Part shown: positions 35,314 through 46,227 of the stretch, piece after piece
How positions within the stretch are numbered: the stretch's first letter is position 1
Layout of the letters: each line of letters begins with the position of its first letter
Source of the DNA: Loripinus fragilis
Lineage: Eukaryota > Mollusca > Bivalvia > Lucinida > Lucinidae
Assembly (NCBI GenBank): GCA_964019695.1
Contig: OZ026516.1
Location: 101,618,368 to 101,682,367 of the forward strand
DNA: 64,000 nt
Reading direction: 5' to 3'
The notes under the pieces: generated by a model
What the model was told of the DNA's origin: nothing
Database searches by the model: none
What the model saw: only the letters and a program-made list of their open reading frames with translations
Made by a program: the position numbers and the translations under genes

Positions 35314-35509
35314 CAGTAAAACCTGTCTTAAGCGGCCACTCAAAAACATGACCAAAATCGGTTTTCTATACAGATTATCGCCTAATGCAGGTCAAAAGTA
35401 TTGCAGAAGAGAGCATTATACAATACTTTCGACCTTCATTAAGCTATCAGTTGTCTTTAAAACCTTTGTTTTGTCTTTTTTGAGTGGCCGCTTAAGACAG
35501 GTTTTACTG
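35314..35509. mobile_element. CAGT-ended palindromic MITE, TA-flanked (family B), best copy
   Basis: CAGTAAAACCTGTCTTAAGC ... GCTTAAGACAGGTTTTACTG forms a perfect 20-bp terminal inverted repeat with TA on both sides. The inverted homology continues inward (GGCCACTCAAAAA) and centres on TGCAGGTCAAAAGTATTGCA / TACTTTCGACC. It looks like the least diverged copy in the window. Confidence 0.92.
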
Positions 35510-35782
35510 TATGTGATATATATCTTTTCAAACCACCAGAATTTTTAATGCATGTTATCTTTCTTTAATGTAAAATATAGGCATTGTCCTTCAAGTTCAG
35601 AGCCTAAAACTGTCTTGCAGACAATTACTCATGCCAGGACATTCCATACTTTAATGTTCGCTCTGTAGTTCTTAAATCTTGCGGTATATATACAGTAACT
35701 GCACTCTATTTTCTTGCACATTGGAGAAGGATAGTTTGCCAGTAACAGAAAGTCTTACACAACCAAAGCCATTTTCTGTTAA

Positions 35783-35990
35783 CCCTTAAAGCGCCACCTA
35801 TAATTTGCAGCAGACGATAATTTCAAATTTTGCCGCTTTTTCAAAAATAACCAATAAGGCATGATATTTCATGAGAATCGTCTGCTGGCAGACGATTCTC
35901 ATGTAATATCATACCTTATTTTTGTCAAAAAATTGGGAAAAATGTCACAAAAATTGTCGTCTGCTACAGTCGTGACTGGCGCTTTAATGG
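35783..35990. mobile_element. TTAA-flanked palindromic MITE (piggyBac-like)
   Basis: TTAA stands at both edges (35779-35782, 35991-35994). The ends are CCCTTAAAGCGCCA and TGGCGCTTTAATGG. The inverted homology runs through TGCAGCAGACGA / GTCGTCTGCTAC to a centre of ATTTCATGAGAATCGTCTGC / GCAGACGATTCTCATG. TTAA duplication with C-starting ends is the piggyBac signature. No transposase. Confidence 0.85.
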
Positions 35991-36260
35991 TTAAGAATGG
36001 AAAAAGGGGAATAACTGTGTATTCTGTATATTGGTTGCATCATTCTTCATGTTTATGGTCATTTAGTGACAGAATTGCAATGTTGGATTGACGTTGACAA
36101 ATAAGGCCAGACTTGAAAGTATTCAAGAATCAGTTTATGCATACATGTATATTTCAATTAACTGGCAACAATGAAGGATTTGCAAGAAAAGGAATTTTCG
36201 TGGCTTTGAGGTGATGGGAAAATAAAAAAACAAACACTAAGTGAGCATGTTTCCAAATGT

Positions 36261-36411
36261 GAGAAAATTCCTGGCCTCAAGGTTATAAAACTTGAGTTCA
36301 TTCTCAAACTCAAAATAAAGCGCAATGATTGGCTGCTTGCGGACACGTGTCCGCAAGCAACAAATCATTGCACTTTATTTTGAGTTTGAGACCTCGAGGC
36401 CAGGAATTTTC
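36261..36411. mobile_element. Long palindrome with a GCGGACACGTGTCCGC centre
   Basis: GAAAATTCCTGGCCTCAAGG ... AACTCAAAATAAAGCGCAAT pairs with ATTGCACTTTATTTTGAGTT ... CCTCGAGGCCAGGAATTTTC. The centre is a perfect palindrome, GCTTGCGGACACGTGTCCGC plus AAGC. The left arm has an extra insertion of some 20 bp. Probably a MITE; only one copy here. Confidence 0.75.
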
Positions 36412-36530
36412 GTAACATCAAACTACAGAGTACAGAAACTGTATATGCTTGCATTTTAGTGGTGACTAGAAAGTAGTATTGATGATCAGACATTCTATAG
36501 GTACAGCTAAGACAACAACTTCTTTGTAGT

Positions 36531-37255
36531 TTCATTTTTCTTCAGAAGTTATATTTTGCGTACTCTTATTGGAAGTACTTCCAGTGAGCATCACAAAAAA
36601 ATATTCATTTTTCTTCAGAAGTTATATTTTGCATATTCTTATTGGAAGTACTTCCAGTGAGCATCACAAAAAATATTCAATCTTCTTCAGAAGTTATATT
36701 TTGCTTACTCTTATTTGAAGTACTTCCAGTGAGCATCACAAAAAATATTCATTTTTCTTTAGGAGTTATATTTTGCTGACTCTTATTGGAAGTACTTCCA
36801 GTGAGCATCACAAAAAATATTCATTTTTCTTCAGAAGTTATATTTTGCTGACTCTTATTGGAAGTACTTCCAGTGAGCATCACACATATTATTCATTTTT
36901 CTTCAGAAGTTATATTTTGCTTACTCTTATTGGAAGTACTTCCAGTGAGCATCACAAAAAATATTCATTTTTCTTCAGAAGTTATATTTTGCTTACTCTC
37001 ATTGGAAGTACTTCCAGTGAGCATCACAAAAAATATTCAGTTTTCTTCAGAAATTATATTTTGTGTACTCTTATTGTAAGTACTTCCAGTGAGCATCACA
37101 AAAAATATTCAGTTTTCTTCAGAAATTATATTTTGTGTACTCTTATTGGAAGTACTTCCTGTGAGCATCACAAAAAATATTCAGTTTTCTTCAGAAATTA
37201 TATTTTGTGTACTCTTGTTGTAAGTACTTCCGGTGAGCATCACAAAAAATATGTT
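36531..37255 (+). repeat. 72-bp minisatellite, about 10 units
   Basis: Unit: CTTCAGAAGTTATATTTTGC, TACTCTTATTGGAAGTACTT, CCAGTGAGCATCACAAAAAA, TATTCATTTTT. Units are 72-73 bp, so both strands stay open and give a 165-codon repetitive frame (36773-37270) that is not a protein gene. Later units share TGTGTACTC and GAAATTATA variants, showing stepwise local spread. Confidence 0.92.
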
Positions 37256-37327
37256 TCATATTTTTTGTGATGCTCACTGGAAGTACTTCCAATAAGAGAA
37301 CGCAAAATATAACTTCTGAAGAAAAAT
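37249..37327 (-). repeat. Inverted unit closing the 72-bp array
   Basis: Immediately after the last direct unit the sequence turns to TTTTTTGTGATGCTCACTGG, AAGTACTTCCAATAAGAGAA, CGCAAAATATAACTTCTGAA, the reverse complement of the unit. The array thus ends in a hairpin. Confidence 0.9.
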
Positions 37328-37530
37328 TAAACTATAGGCACTGCTGATTAGATGCCCCTACACAGTACTGTTATATAGAAAATAACTATCACAAATAGAC
37401 CTAAGACAATTGGCACCCAAGCCATTACTTTTTCTTACTGAGGTAAGTCTGACTGATATCAATGTGACTGAAGAAAAAGATGATTATCTGGCCACGACTT
37501 TTCAAGGTACTGGGAAACTTTACATGTAGT

Positions 37531-37915
37531 GCAGATTCCACTCTACTTTTGTTAACTTTAATTCAGACCCAACTGTACTTTGTTAACTTTAGTTCAGATT
37601 CTACTGTACTTTGTTAACTTTAGTTCAGACGCAACTGTACTTTGTTAACTTTAGTTTAGACTCCACTGTACTTTTGTTAGCCTTAGTTCAGATGCAACTG
37701 TACTTTGTTAACTTAAATTCAGATGCAACTGTACTTTGTTAACTTTAGTTCAGATTCCACTGTACTTTGTAAACTTTAGTTCAGACGCAACTGTACTTTT
37801 GTTAGCCTTAGTTCAGACTTCACTATACTTTTGTTAGCAGTTCAAAACACATTGTACTTTGCTTTCCTTAGTTCTGACTCCACTGTACTTTGTTAACTTA
37901 GTTCAAACTCCATTA
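37531..37915 (+). repeat. About 41-bp minisatellite (TTAGTTCAGACTCCACTGTA)
   Basis: Some nine diverged units of TTAGTTCAGACTCCACTGTA, CTTTTGTTAACTT. Unit length varies because some copies lose a T or part of the AGTTCAGA block. Confidence 0.85.
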
Positions 37916-38344
37916 TAGAAAATTTACCATACATGTAGCAACATCTTTGCCAGCTGAGTAAGCTTGGTAATGAAAAATGCAGATAAAAATTTTTAAAAAG
38001 TAACAATAATCAAGTAAAAATAAGGCATCTTAAAAATATTTATGCTATATTATCACAGATTAATTAGGCACTATAATAAATATGTGACCGAATGGCATTG
38101 TAACAATTAAAACATAAAACATAAACATATGTCAAAACTATAAGTACATTTATGAGACAGAATGTTAGCTTTGGCAGTAGTGAATCAACAAATCTGGCAA
38201 ATACTACAGTAGAACTTCAATGGCTAACAGGCATAAAACCATGTAAAAATACACTGTAGTTATAGGCAAGGCTTCCCTATTCAGCCAGGGTCGATTTTTT
38301 TTATAAAATGACACAAAGGTACCAGCAAATGAGTTCTAGTTAGC

Positions 38345-38603
38345 ACAGGCCCTGGAGATATAAAACTTTACTCATGCTCAAATGAACTCGGCATGAAATT
38401 TCAACTGCTCATAAAATCTAAAATGCTTACAAATAAATGTTTCTCTTGCATTAAAACTCTCATAAGTAGTAATGGGTGCACTCTCATATGTTGTATATTT
38501 CATGCTGATAATTGTTGGCATTTCCACATTATGAGCAGGATAAATTTCATGCTCATTTGAGTTGAGCTTGAAAAAGGTTTTATAACCTCAAGTCACGGTG
38601 TCC
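38345..38603. mobile_element. Fold-back MITE with TGCTCA...TGAGCA arms
   Basis: CAGGCCCTGGAGATATAAAA, CTTTACTCATGCTCAAATGA on the left pair with TCATTTGAGTTGAGCTTGAA, GGTTTTATAACCTCAAGTCA on the right. Related pieces are at 24183-24393 and 33515-33563. Confidence 0.7.
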
Positions 38604-38661
38604 CTGCCATCAGGGGTTGAAGTTTTCTTCATGCACTCTATATCATACATCAAACACACAT

Positions 38662-38803
38662 AAATTTTCATCCCTTATTTCTCAACCCAAAACATATAAT
38701 GTTGGTACTCAAAATAACGGTCTCAATGAGGTGGTTCTTTTAAGCACCCAAAACACATGATAGATAAGGTAAAGAAACACAATATTACGCTCAAATGTTA
38801 GTT
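38662..38803 (+). mobile_element. Family D fold-back MITE
   Basis: TTATTTCTCAACCCAAAACA, GGTACTCAAAATAACGGTCT, CAATGAGGTGGTTCTTTTAA, GCACCCAAAACACATGATAG, then AATATTACGCTC. It is the same block order as 52024-52185. Confidence 0.75.
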
Positions 38804-39029
38804 AAATGGACATATGTACTAAATGATAATGAAATCACTATTTTCCATTCAATGCTGGCGCAAAAAGCTGACATGCAAACAATTACTCATCTCAATGTAA
38901 TTCTCTATTTCCAAACATAAAGACACTTTCTCTATAAACCTTCACTCCATAGGCTATTTTTAGATCACGACAGCATTTTCTATTTTTAGATAGAATTGAA
39001 AAAATCAAGAAAAATTTAAGTAAAGTTTT

Positions 39030-39113
39030 CAATTCTTTTGAAAGTATTATGGAAAATGGAGCATCTGCTTCAAAGCAGCAAACGCTCCATTTTCCATAGT
39101 ATTTTCAAATATG
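39030..39113. repeat. Palindrome with ATGGAAAATGGAGC arms
   Basis: GAAAGTATTATGGAAAATGG, AGCATCTGCT pairs with AGCAAACGCTCCATTTTCCA, TAGTATTTTC around a short loop. Probably the centre of a MITE; outer ends not found. Confidence 0.65.
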
Positions 39114-39525
39114 TTGTATTTCAAAGGCGTCACAAGGCTTTATTATGGAGTAAAGGCTTTTTTTCCACATAACACATTTTCTCTATACATTGTTAGATGT
39201 ACTCTTACATACTAATCATTGTTTCAAACAAGGACATATAAATATATTTTCCTGAAAATTGTAACGGAATATAATTATATTCACAAATGTGTTAGGCCTA
39301 CCCACCTAGCCTATAAATAGAGAAGCCTAACGAAGGCTCTGTTTTTACATAAAATGAGAACAAAAATCTTTATGAGAACAAAAATCGACTGGTGTTTCCC
39401 TTGATGTAACAGCTATAAAGTCAAGGCACTTGTCATTTTCAAGACAGACAATGTAACTGCTTGCAGGCAAGGCATTTAAGATTACAAAGGCACTTAACTG
39501 ACCACTGATAGCCAGGCATAACATC

Positions 39526-39723
39526 TGAGCCGTAACATGTAATTTCCAACAATGTGGCATTTTGATATGAATAGACTCAGACGAGCCTGTACAGCCTCCT
39601 TTTAAGATTAGAAACTATAAATCTTGTTCGGTCAGTGGCTTAACAGTCTTAGAATATCCAAGTGACTAGCAAAGGCTCTTGTCACACATACCACATTGTT
39701 GGAAATCTCATGTCACGGCTCAT
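39526..39723. mobile_element. MITE with TGAGCCGT...ACGGCTCA ends (family F)
   Basis: Starts TGAGCCGTAACATGTAATTT, CCAACAATGTGG and ends CCACATTGTTGGAAATCTCA, TGTCACGGCTCA, inverted repeats of about 32 bp. The interior shares GACTCAGAC, TGTACAGCCTCCTTTTAAG, TTCGGTCAG and GACTAGCAAAGG with the copy at 47619-47858. Confidence 0.85.
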
Positions 39724-39894
39724 CTATATCTATGTTGTAACACTATGCTGCAACACTTGGCAATTCTTTAGTGGTGTGCTAGGAAATAATTAATAGAGAA
39801 ACCAAACAACCACAGAGACAATTGCACTTGATAAAATTAACATATCTAGACAAGAAAGGTGGGTATCCAGATTGTTAGATGTACTAAAATCACA

Positions 39895-41153
39895 TGAACT
39901 GGCTCATTTTCTTATTTTTTTACCAAAAACAAAGCTTATTTTTTTCTTATTTCATAACAAGAAGGGTTGAGCCACCAGCTCATTTTTCATTTCCTAAAAA
40001 AAGGAATGACCAACCAGCTCATTTTTCTTATTTCTTAATAAAAATGTATCAGTAACCAGCTCATTTTTCATATTTCTTAATAAAAACGTATAAGCAACTA
40101 GCTATATTTTCTTATTTCTTAACAAAAACGGATGAGCAACCAGCTCATATTTCTTATTTATTAGAAAAAAATGTATGAGCAACCAGTTCATTTTTCGTAT
40201 TTCTTAACAAAACCGTATGAGCAACCAGTTCATTTTTCGTATTTCTTAACAAAAATGTATGAGCAACCAGTTCATTTTTTGTATTTCTTAACAAAAGCGT
40301 ATGAGCAACCAGTTCATTTTTCTTATTTATAAACAAAACGTATCAGCCACTAGCTCAATTTTCTTATTTATAAACCAAACGCATCAGCCACCAGCTCAAT
40401 TTTCTTATTTCTAAACAAAACGTATCAGCCACCAGCTCATTTTCGTATTTCCTAACAGAAATATAGAAGCCACCAGCTCATTTTTCGTATTTCCTAACAA
40501 AAATAATGAAGCCATCAGCTCATTTTTCGTATTTCCTAACAGAAATATAGAAGCCACCAGCTCATTTTTCGTATTTCCTAACAAAAATATTGAAGCCACC
40601 AGCTCATTTTTCGTATTTCCTAACAGAAATATAGAATCCACCAGCTCATTTTTCGTATTTCCTAACAAAAATATTGAAGCCACCAGCTCATTTTTCGTAT
40701 TTCCTAACAAAAACATATAAGATACAAACTGGTTTTCCTTATTTCTTAATAAAAATGTATGTATGAGCAACCAGCTCATTTATCTTATTTCTTAATAAAA
40801 ATGTATAAGCAACCAGCTAGTTGTTCTTATTTCTTAATAAAAATGTATGGCTAATCAGCTCATTTTTCTTATTTCTTAATAAAAACGTATGAGCAACCAA
40901 CTAATTTTTCTTATTTCTTAATAAATACATACTAGCAACCAGCTCATTTTTTCCAATTCGTTAACAAAAAGGTATGAGCAATCAGCTCATTTGTCTTATT
41001 TTTAAAATAAAAATGAATGAGCAACCAGCTCATTTTTCTTATTTCTTAACAAAAACCTATGAGTTACCAGCTATTTTTCGTATTTCTTCACAAAAACGTA
41101 TGAGCAACCAGCTAATTTTTCTTATTTCATAACAAAAACGTACGAGCAACCAC
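39895..41153 (+). repeat. 42-bp minisatellite, about 30 units
   Basis: Unit: GAGCAACCAGCTCATTTTTC, TTATTTCTTAACAAAAACGT, AT. Three sub-blocks are visible: a GCAACCAG type at both ends and a GCCACCAG type with TTTCCTAAC in the middle (40420-40700). A 42-bp period keeps frames open (14-residue repeats on the minus strand at 40154-40336 and 40411-40779), but start, stop and composition follow the repeat and no gene is called. Confidence 0.9.
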
Positions 41154-41599
41154 ATGATGAGATTTCTGGACTTATCAAACATGCAACCAGCAATGACTCT
41201 ATACAAAGCCCGCATATTTGCAGTCTTGCCAGAGTCTTTCTGCCCCTCTCAGTCTGAACAGAGTGATTGTTTTTTGCTTCTTAGATCTTTTTTACAATAG
41301 CTTCACTCGCTCCATTCACATTTTCAAGGCTTTAGCTAGTCTGTGAAGCTGAGCAGACTGTTGAAAACCTATAAAAAGACCAATTTCTGGAAGCGATGCT
41401 CAGCTGAAGCTTTGTAGGCAGTTGTATGAAATGTAGAAAATTCTGAAGTTGTAGTCCCAAACCAACTCATAAGAAAATGGCTTTGTTTGAGCCATGTTAC
41501 AAAAACAAAACATCAAATAGTAGGTTTAGCTCAGAACATCAGAAACCTGTCTTTCAGGCATGCAACCAATCAAAAAAGACATAAACCAGTTCACTTTGT

Positions 41600-41755
41600 T
41601 CAATTCAGTTCAGACTCCACTCTACTTTTGTTAACTTTAGTCCATACTCCGATTTACTTTTGATAACTTTAGTTCAGACTTTTACTGTACTTTCATAACT
41701 TAAGTTCAGTCTCCATTGTACATTGCTAACTTCAGTTCAGACTCCTCTGTAGCTC
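41600..41755 (+). repeat. Second, shorter block of the 41-bp minisatellite
   Basis: About four diverged units of TTCAGACTCCACTCTACTTT, TGTTAACTTTAG, the same motif as 37531-37915, about 3.7 kb away across the 42-bp array. Confidence 0.8.
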
Positions 41756-41838
41756 TAAGAGCATTGGACTCCAAGCTAGAGGCACTAGCTTGAAACTTGA
41801 ATATTTTATTTCAGCAAGAATAGCCATTATCATGGGTG

Positions 41839-42089
41839 CATGGGTGAAAGTTCAAAAATTCCAAAATTCTGAACTTAAGAAATTCTAATCTTAAAATTTA
41901 CATTGTGCCTACAATGTACATGTATTAACAATTTCAACTTGAAATGGTCACTTGTCTTTAGATAAATTGAAAAAAACATTAGAGAAGCTATTTTAATGTG
42001 CCTAGTTCAGTATTTTGATGCTGCTTATCTGTGGAAAGTCAGCCTCAAAATCCTAAATTCAGGAATAATCCTGAAAATTTTCACCCATG
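41839..42089. mobile_element. MITE with CATGGGTGAAA ends (family G)
   Basis: Starts CATGGGTGAAAGTTCAAAAA, ends CTGAAAATTTTCACCCATG. The interior includes CATTGTGCCTACAATGTACA and GAAAGTCAGCCTCAAAATCC. TGCA lies just outside or at both ends. The sister copy is 43968-44201, and a right-end fragment is at 51551-51613. Confidence 0.85.
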
Positions 42090-42734
42090 CATTATCCTTT
42101 TGAGACCCTATGCTATAAGCAGGTATTCTCAAGACAACCAATGATATGTTTAAATGTGTATAGTTGGTGAGGCAAACAGTGTAAAACCTGATCAGTCTGC
42201 TCCTTCAGTCTGATCTAGGTCTACACTGTTTCCTCTAGCCCATCTGTCTGACCAATTAGGGTTAATATAGTATTTAGCATTCTTGGACTTTTTGTTTGTG
42301 CAGGCTTTTCCTGTTGCATCGATTCGGTTTCTGCACTTAAAAAGCTAGTACAGCTGCATCTTGGCTTAAAAATTATATAAATACTTTTATAATGGAATTC
42401 ATTAATCATTGTAATTATCAGTCATGAATATGTAATAAATGATATCTTCTAAAATTTATAGCTTATAGCTATGTTTAAGTTTAAAATCTTAACACATTAA
42501 GTTATGATGGAGCATTTTGATTTCTCATAATGATAAATGAAACTTTCAGAAAATAATAGATCTAGAAGCGTAATTCATGACGTCACTGAAAATATTAAGC
42601 ATAACACACAAGATCCTAGTTTTAAGCCACAACATGTGAAAAAAAACTTAGTAAATGATTGCATCAGAAACTTTCTTTCACATAAATTCTACTGGGTAAT
42701 TTTACAAGTTTTTGTCCTCTGCAGGAACTTTTTC

Positions 42735-42860
42735 TAAAAATATATCTTTCTGGAATACCATCAGAGTGTCAAGCATTTGTGTACCAGATCAGACCAGACA
42801 TTTTGTCTGGGCTGATTGGGGTCCAAACTGTTTTTGAAACAGAAGTCTTCACTGGAGAAA
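42735..42860 (+). mobile_element. Family A MITE, partial
   Basis: TTTCTGGAATACCATCAGAG, then a diverged arm (CAGATCAGACCAGACATTTT) and GTCTGGGCTGATTGGGGTCC, AAACTGTTTTTG. The left terminus is missing. Confidence 0.65.
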
Positions 42861-43454
42861 TATATCAAAAGCGTGGAAATCACACATTAACTTTTGTTTC
42901 ATTTGGCGGAGACCTTTATAGTGAAAAGCATGGTTTTATATTCCATCGAGAGGTGCTAATCACTGAGTGAAGGCTGGACCGAGTTGCATATAGCAAAGCA
43001 TTTTATTTGCTGTTTGTAGCCCTAGGCTCTCTTAACGCAACAAGTATGCCTAAACAGCCCTTTTCTGCAGCAGGTCATCAAGCAATGAAAGCCATTTAAT
43101 TCATTTATTAAACACAAAAACGCAAAGCGCCACACAGCACTCTGCCTATGCAATGGTTGGCTTGACAAAGCACTTTTCGTGAGTCAGCTCAAGATTCATC
43201 ATATATGCAATGAAGCGCTTTTTGGTAACACTTGGATAACAAAACTTGTGACCCCTTAATATGTACAATGATCCATCTATATTGATCAAAAAGGGGCTGA
43301 AAGGGTAACAAGAAAAGCAAGATGATAGATCATATTCCCAATGGCAAAAACTCTGTATGTACTATTTTAAACGCTGAAATTCTAAAATGGTTGATGACCA
43401 GTGGACCAATCCATTCTTGTTATGCATATATATTTAGCTGAAGAAAGCAAACTA

Positions 43455-43660
43455 CAGTAAAACATGTCTAAAGAAGCCACTTAAAAGAAGTCCCAAAAAT
43501 ATGTTTTCAAGGTCGATAATCGCTTAATGTGTGTCAAAAGTATTGCAGACTGCTCCCATGGAGCATTCTGCAATATTTTCGACCTGCAATAAGCTACCAC
43601 CCGTCTTTAAGACCTTTTTTTTTGTCTATTTTTAGCGGCAGCTTTAGACAGGTTTTACTG
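43455..43660. mobile_element. CAGT-ended palindromic MITE, TA-flanked (family B)
   Basis: CAGTAAAACATGTCTAAAGA ... GCTTTAGACAGGTTTTACTG between TA dinucleotides, with the same AGTATTGCAGACTGCTCCCA / TGGAGCATTCTGCAATATTT centre. Immediately followed by a small hairpin (TCCCTGATAAGGAGCAGTCT / TGATCAGGGA). Confidence 0.88.
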
Positions 43661-43967
43661 TAGTCCCTGATAAGGAGCAGTCTGATCAGGGACTATTTTA
43701 TTTGCACATTCTTTTCCTGTCTAAGTGATTTTGTGCTTAACCCTAACAAATCCTCCTTAGTAACACTCTGCAGCAGATGAGTTACTTTCGTGACCTAAAA
43801 TACAAGATATTATTTTTGTCACTCAAGTTAATGATCTGCCCTCGAAATAGCAAGCATTTTTTTGCCCCGAAAACTAAGAAAGATGCTTGTTGCGGTCATG
43901 AATATTGAAGTTAATCTTGAAAAATATCAGATGACAAAAAAGCATGCAGAAATACCCAGCATGAAGA

Positions 43968-44201
43968 CATGGGTGAAAGTTCTAAATTTCAAAGATCCTG
44001 AACTTTAGAAGTTCAAATCTCAAAATTTGCATTATGCCTACAAAATATCAATTATTTTTAAGTTTAACTGGTCAATTGTCTTCAGAAAAAATGAAAATAA
44101 ATGAGAGATGCTATTTTTATCTGCTAAATTCAACATTTTGAGGCTGACTTTCCATAGAAAAATCTTGAATTCAGCAATAATCCTAAAATGTTTCACCCAT
44201 G
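43968..44201. mobile_element. MITE with CATGGGTGAAA ends (family G)
   Basis: CATGGGTGAAAGTTCTAAAT to AAATGTTTCACCCATG, internally colinear with 41839-42089 (CAAAATTTGCATTATGCCTA, TTTTGAGGCTGACTTTCCAT). Confidence 0.85.
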
Positions 44202-44497
44202 TGAAGAGTAAAGAAACCTAATAAGGTCAGTGAAAGAAAATTCAAATACTTGTACTTGTTGAGGAAAATTTGAGGTTAAAAAATGATTTCCATATAACAA
44301 CAAACTTACAAGATAACTAGGGTAATCAAACAATGTCAAGAGCCGTGTTCTGATGACACTAAATACATTTCAAATATTTGTCAACTTAAGCAATTATGTA
44401 ACACACGTTTACCTAATGAAATCTAGACTTTTATTTTTCTCATCATATTTAATGAAAACTATCTTAAACAGATAGGAGGCTCCCATTCAGATAACGG

Positions 44498-45300
44498 TTA
44501 TAAGTCCTACCACATTTATACTAATTATTCTGATACCCTACTCCCGATACCCAATAAGGGAATATTTAAGTCCTATCACATTTATACTAAATATTCTGAT
44601 AGTTAATCTCCCGATACCCAATAAGGATATAAGCCCTAGCACATTTATGCCAAAATCTCCCGATACCCAATAATAAGGGAATAAGTCCTACAACATTTAT
44701 TCTAAATACATTGCAGCCCCTTTAATAACAGACCTCATTATAACAAGGATTTGGATATAATAAGGTCAAGTTTTGCCTCCCAGTTTTTTTACCATGGAAT
44801 TTTACAAAGGAATTATAGGAAAATGACCATAAAATGGTCATTTTCCTATAATTCCTTTGTAAAATTGTCATTTTATAACACTTTTCACTTATAACATCAG
44901 GTCTCGAAATATCTTAAAGTAGGCACTTGCCCAGCATCACACAAAGTATTGACATATATGGGGAAAAAAATAATTTGCACTAGAAATATGAAAATTTTCA
45001 CTTGCCCTGCAGCCTGAGGCACTCGTAAATACGAGCGGACGAGTGCTATTTTCGAGCCCTGAACATGGTCCATTCCTATGGACCCCAAACATAGCGTTAT
45101 AAAGGGACTACACTGTATTCGGAAACCATATCCCTTGAATATAAGTCCTACCACATTCATACTAACTATTCTGATACTCTACATTCCGATACCCTATATA
45201 GAAGACGTCCTTAGTATAGTCTAACCATATTTACACTAAATCTTAATTCTGATATCCTATCTGCTGATATCGATACCCTATCTCTTTAACAAAGCCACAA
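44498..45300 (+). repeat. AAGTCCTACCACATTTATAC tandem repeat, split by a MITE
   Basis: Units of roughly 75-85 bp hold AAGTCCTACCACATTTATAC, ATTATTCTGATACCC and CTCCCGATACCCAATAAGGG. The array runs 44498-44707 and resumes at 45114-45300, with the element at 44708-45113 between. Confidence 0.75.
44708..45113. mobile_element. TA-flanked MITE with a long palindromic centre, inside a tandem repeat
   Basis: Left end CATTGCAGCCCCTTTAATAA, right end CGTTATAAAGGGACTACACTG, with TA outside each. An internal palindrome at 44798-44866 (AATTTTACAAAGGAATTATA, GGAAAATGACCA and its complement) would form a 31-bp hairpin. The ends recall pogo/Tigger-type elements. A minus frame at 44897-45160 is chance. Confidence 0.75.
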
Positions 45301-45854
45301 TATCAAATGCTCTCTTTTCCATGTAATATTCATAACAGACTTCTTCAATCGATTTTGGAGCCAAAAATCAGCTTTCAAAATGTTACCCTTTTCCTTGTTG
45401 TAATTCTTAAATCTATTTAAAGGTAAATATACTCCATATTTTAAGAAATACATGCTGACACAGCATTTTTGTCTAAGCAGTTCAGACAGTTCAGAATGTC
45501 TGTATGTGCCGCCTGATTAGGTGACCATCCATTGGTGTCATTCTTCACTATGCATGTTACTAAAAACACACACAAAAGGGGTACATTTTCATTGATACTT
45601 TTCAAAAAAGGGAGAATTGTAAAACTACATAACTAAACAAATTCCAAACATCAAGGAAAAGTGGTATATTCTAAGATCAGATAGCAGAAAAGGGGTATAT
45701 TTTGATCTCAAATCTTGGAAAGGGAAAACTTTGCATGGTAACATGCGGTTCATGTTAAATTATAAAAGGGTAGCCTGTTATATTATAAAAGTGTAACTCC
45801 TTGGAAAAACAGGAAATGAGCATAGGTAAATGTACCAAGCTTGGAGCATATAAA

Positions 45855-45954
45855 GAGGATCTTACAAGAGTGATCATTTCATATAAAATTTATTAAACAA
45901 GCCTTTGGCGAGTTTAATAAATTTAGTATGAAATGATCACAAGTGTAAGATTCT
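45855..45954. repeat. Palindrome GATCATTTCATA...TATGAAATGATC
   Basis: AGGATCTTACAAGAGTGATC, ATTTCATATAAAATTTATTA, AAC pairs with GTTTAATAAATTTAGTATGA, AATGATCACAAGTGTAAGAT. Arms of about 45 bp flank a loop of a few bases; likely the core of a MITE. Confidence 0.7.
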
Positions 45955-46227
45955 GTTTATCATATGACCTTTAAGCGCGCATTTATCGCCTTCAAAGTTT
46001 GTTTATTTCAATGAAAATTTGCGTTGATGACACGGAAGTTGTCATGACGTTACGCCGAAAGTGTTATGTAAAGTGTGTTTATAACATCATTTATGCCATG
46101 ATGTTATCCACTGATTAACAGTAACGTCATATGATAAAGACTGTTAGACACCACTAGAATAGGCTTTTAATAGCTGCACGGCCACGTTTACACTAAGTGT
46201 ATTTTTCTCTTGCTGTGTGGTCTCTGT

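Noticed and set aside
36773..37270. 165-codon repetitive frame
   Set aside because: The 72-bp period is a multiple of three, so any stop-free unit gives a long frame. There is no start context, no domain, and the opposite strand is equally repetitive.
40154..40779. 14-residue repeat proteins (NTKNELVAS-type) on the minus strand
   Set aside because: Product of the 42-bp minisatellite; unit changes do not favour synonymous sites as far as I can see.
39895..41153. Regular 42-bp array considered as CRISPR
   Set aside because: Units are contiguous and diverged with no unique spacers, no cas genes, and the setting is eukaryotic.
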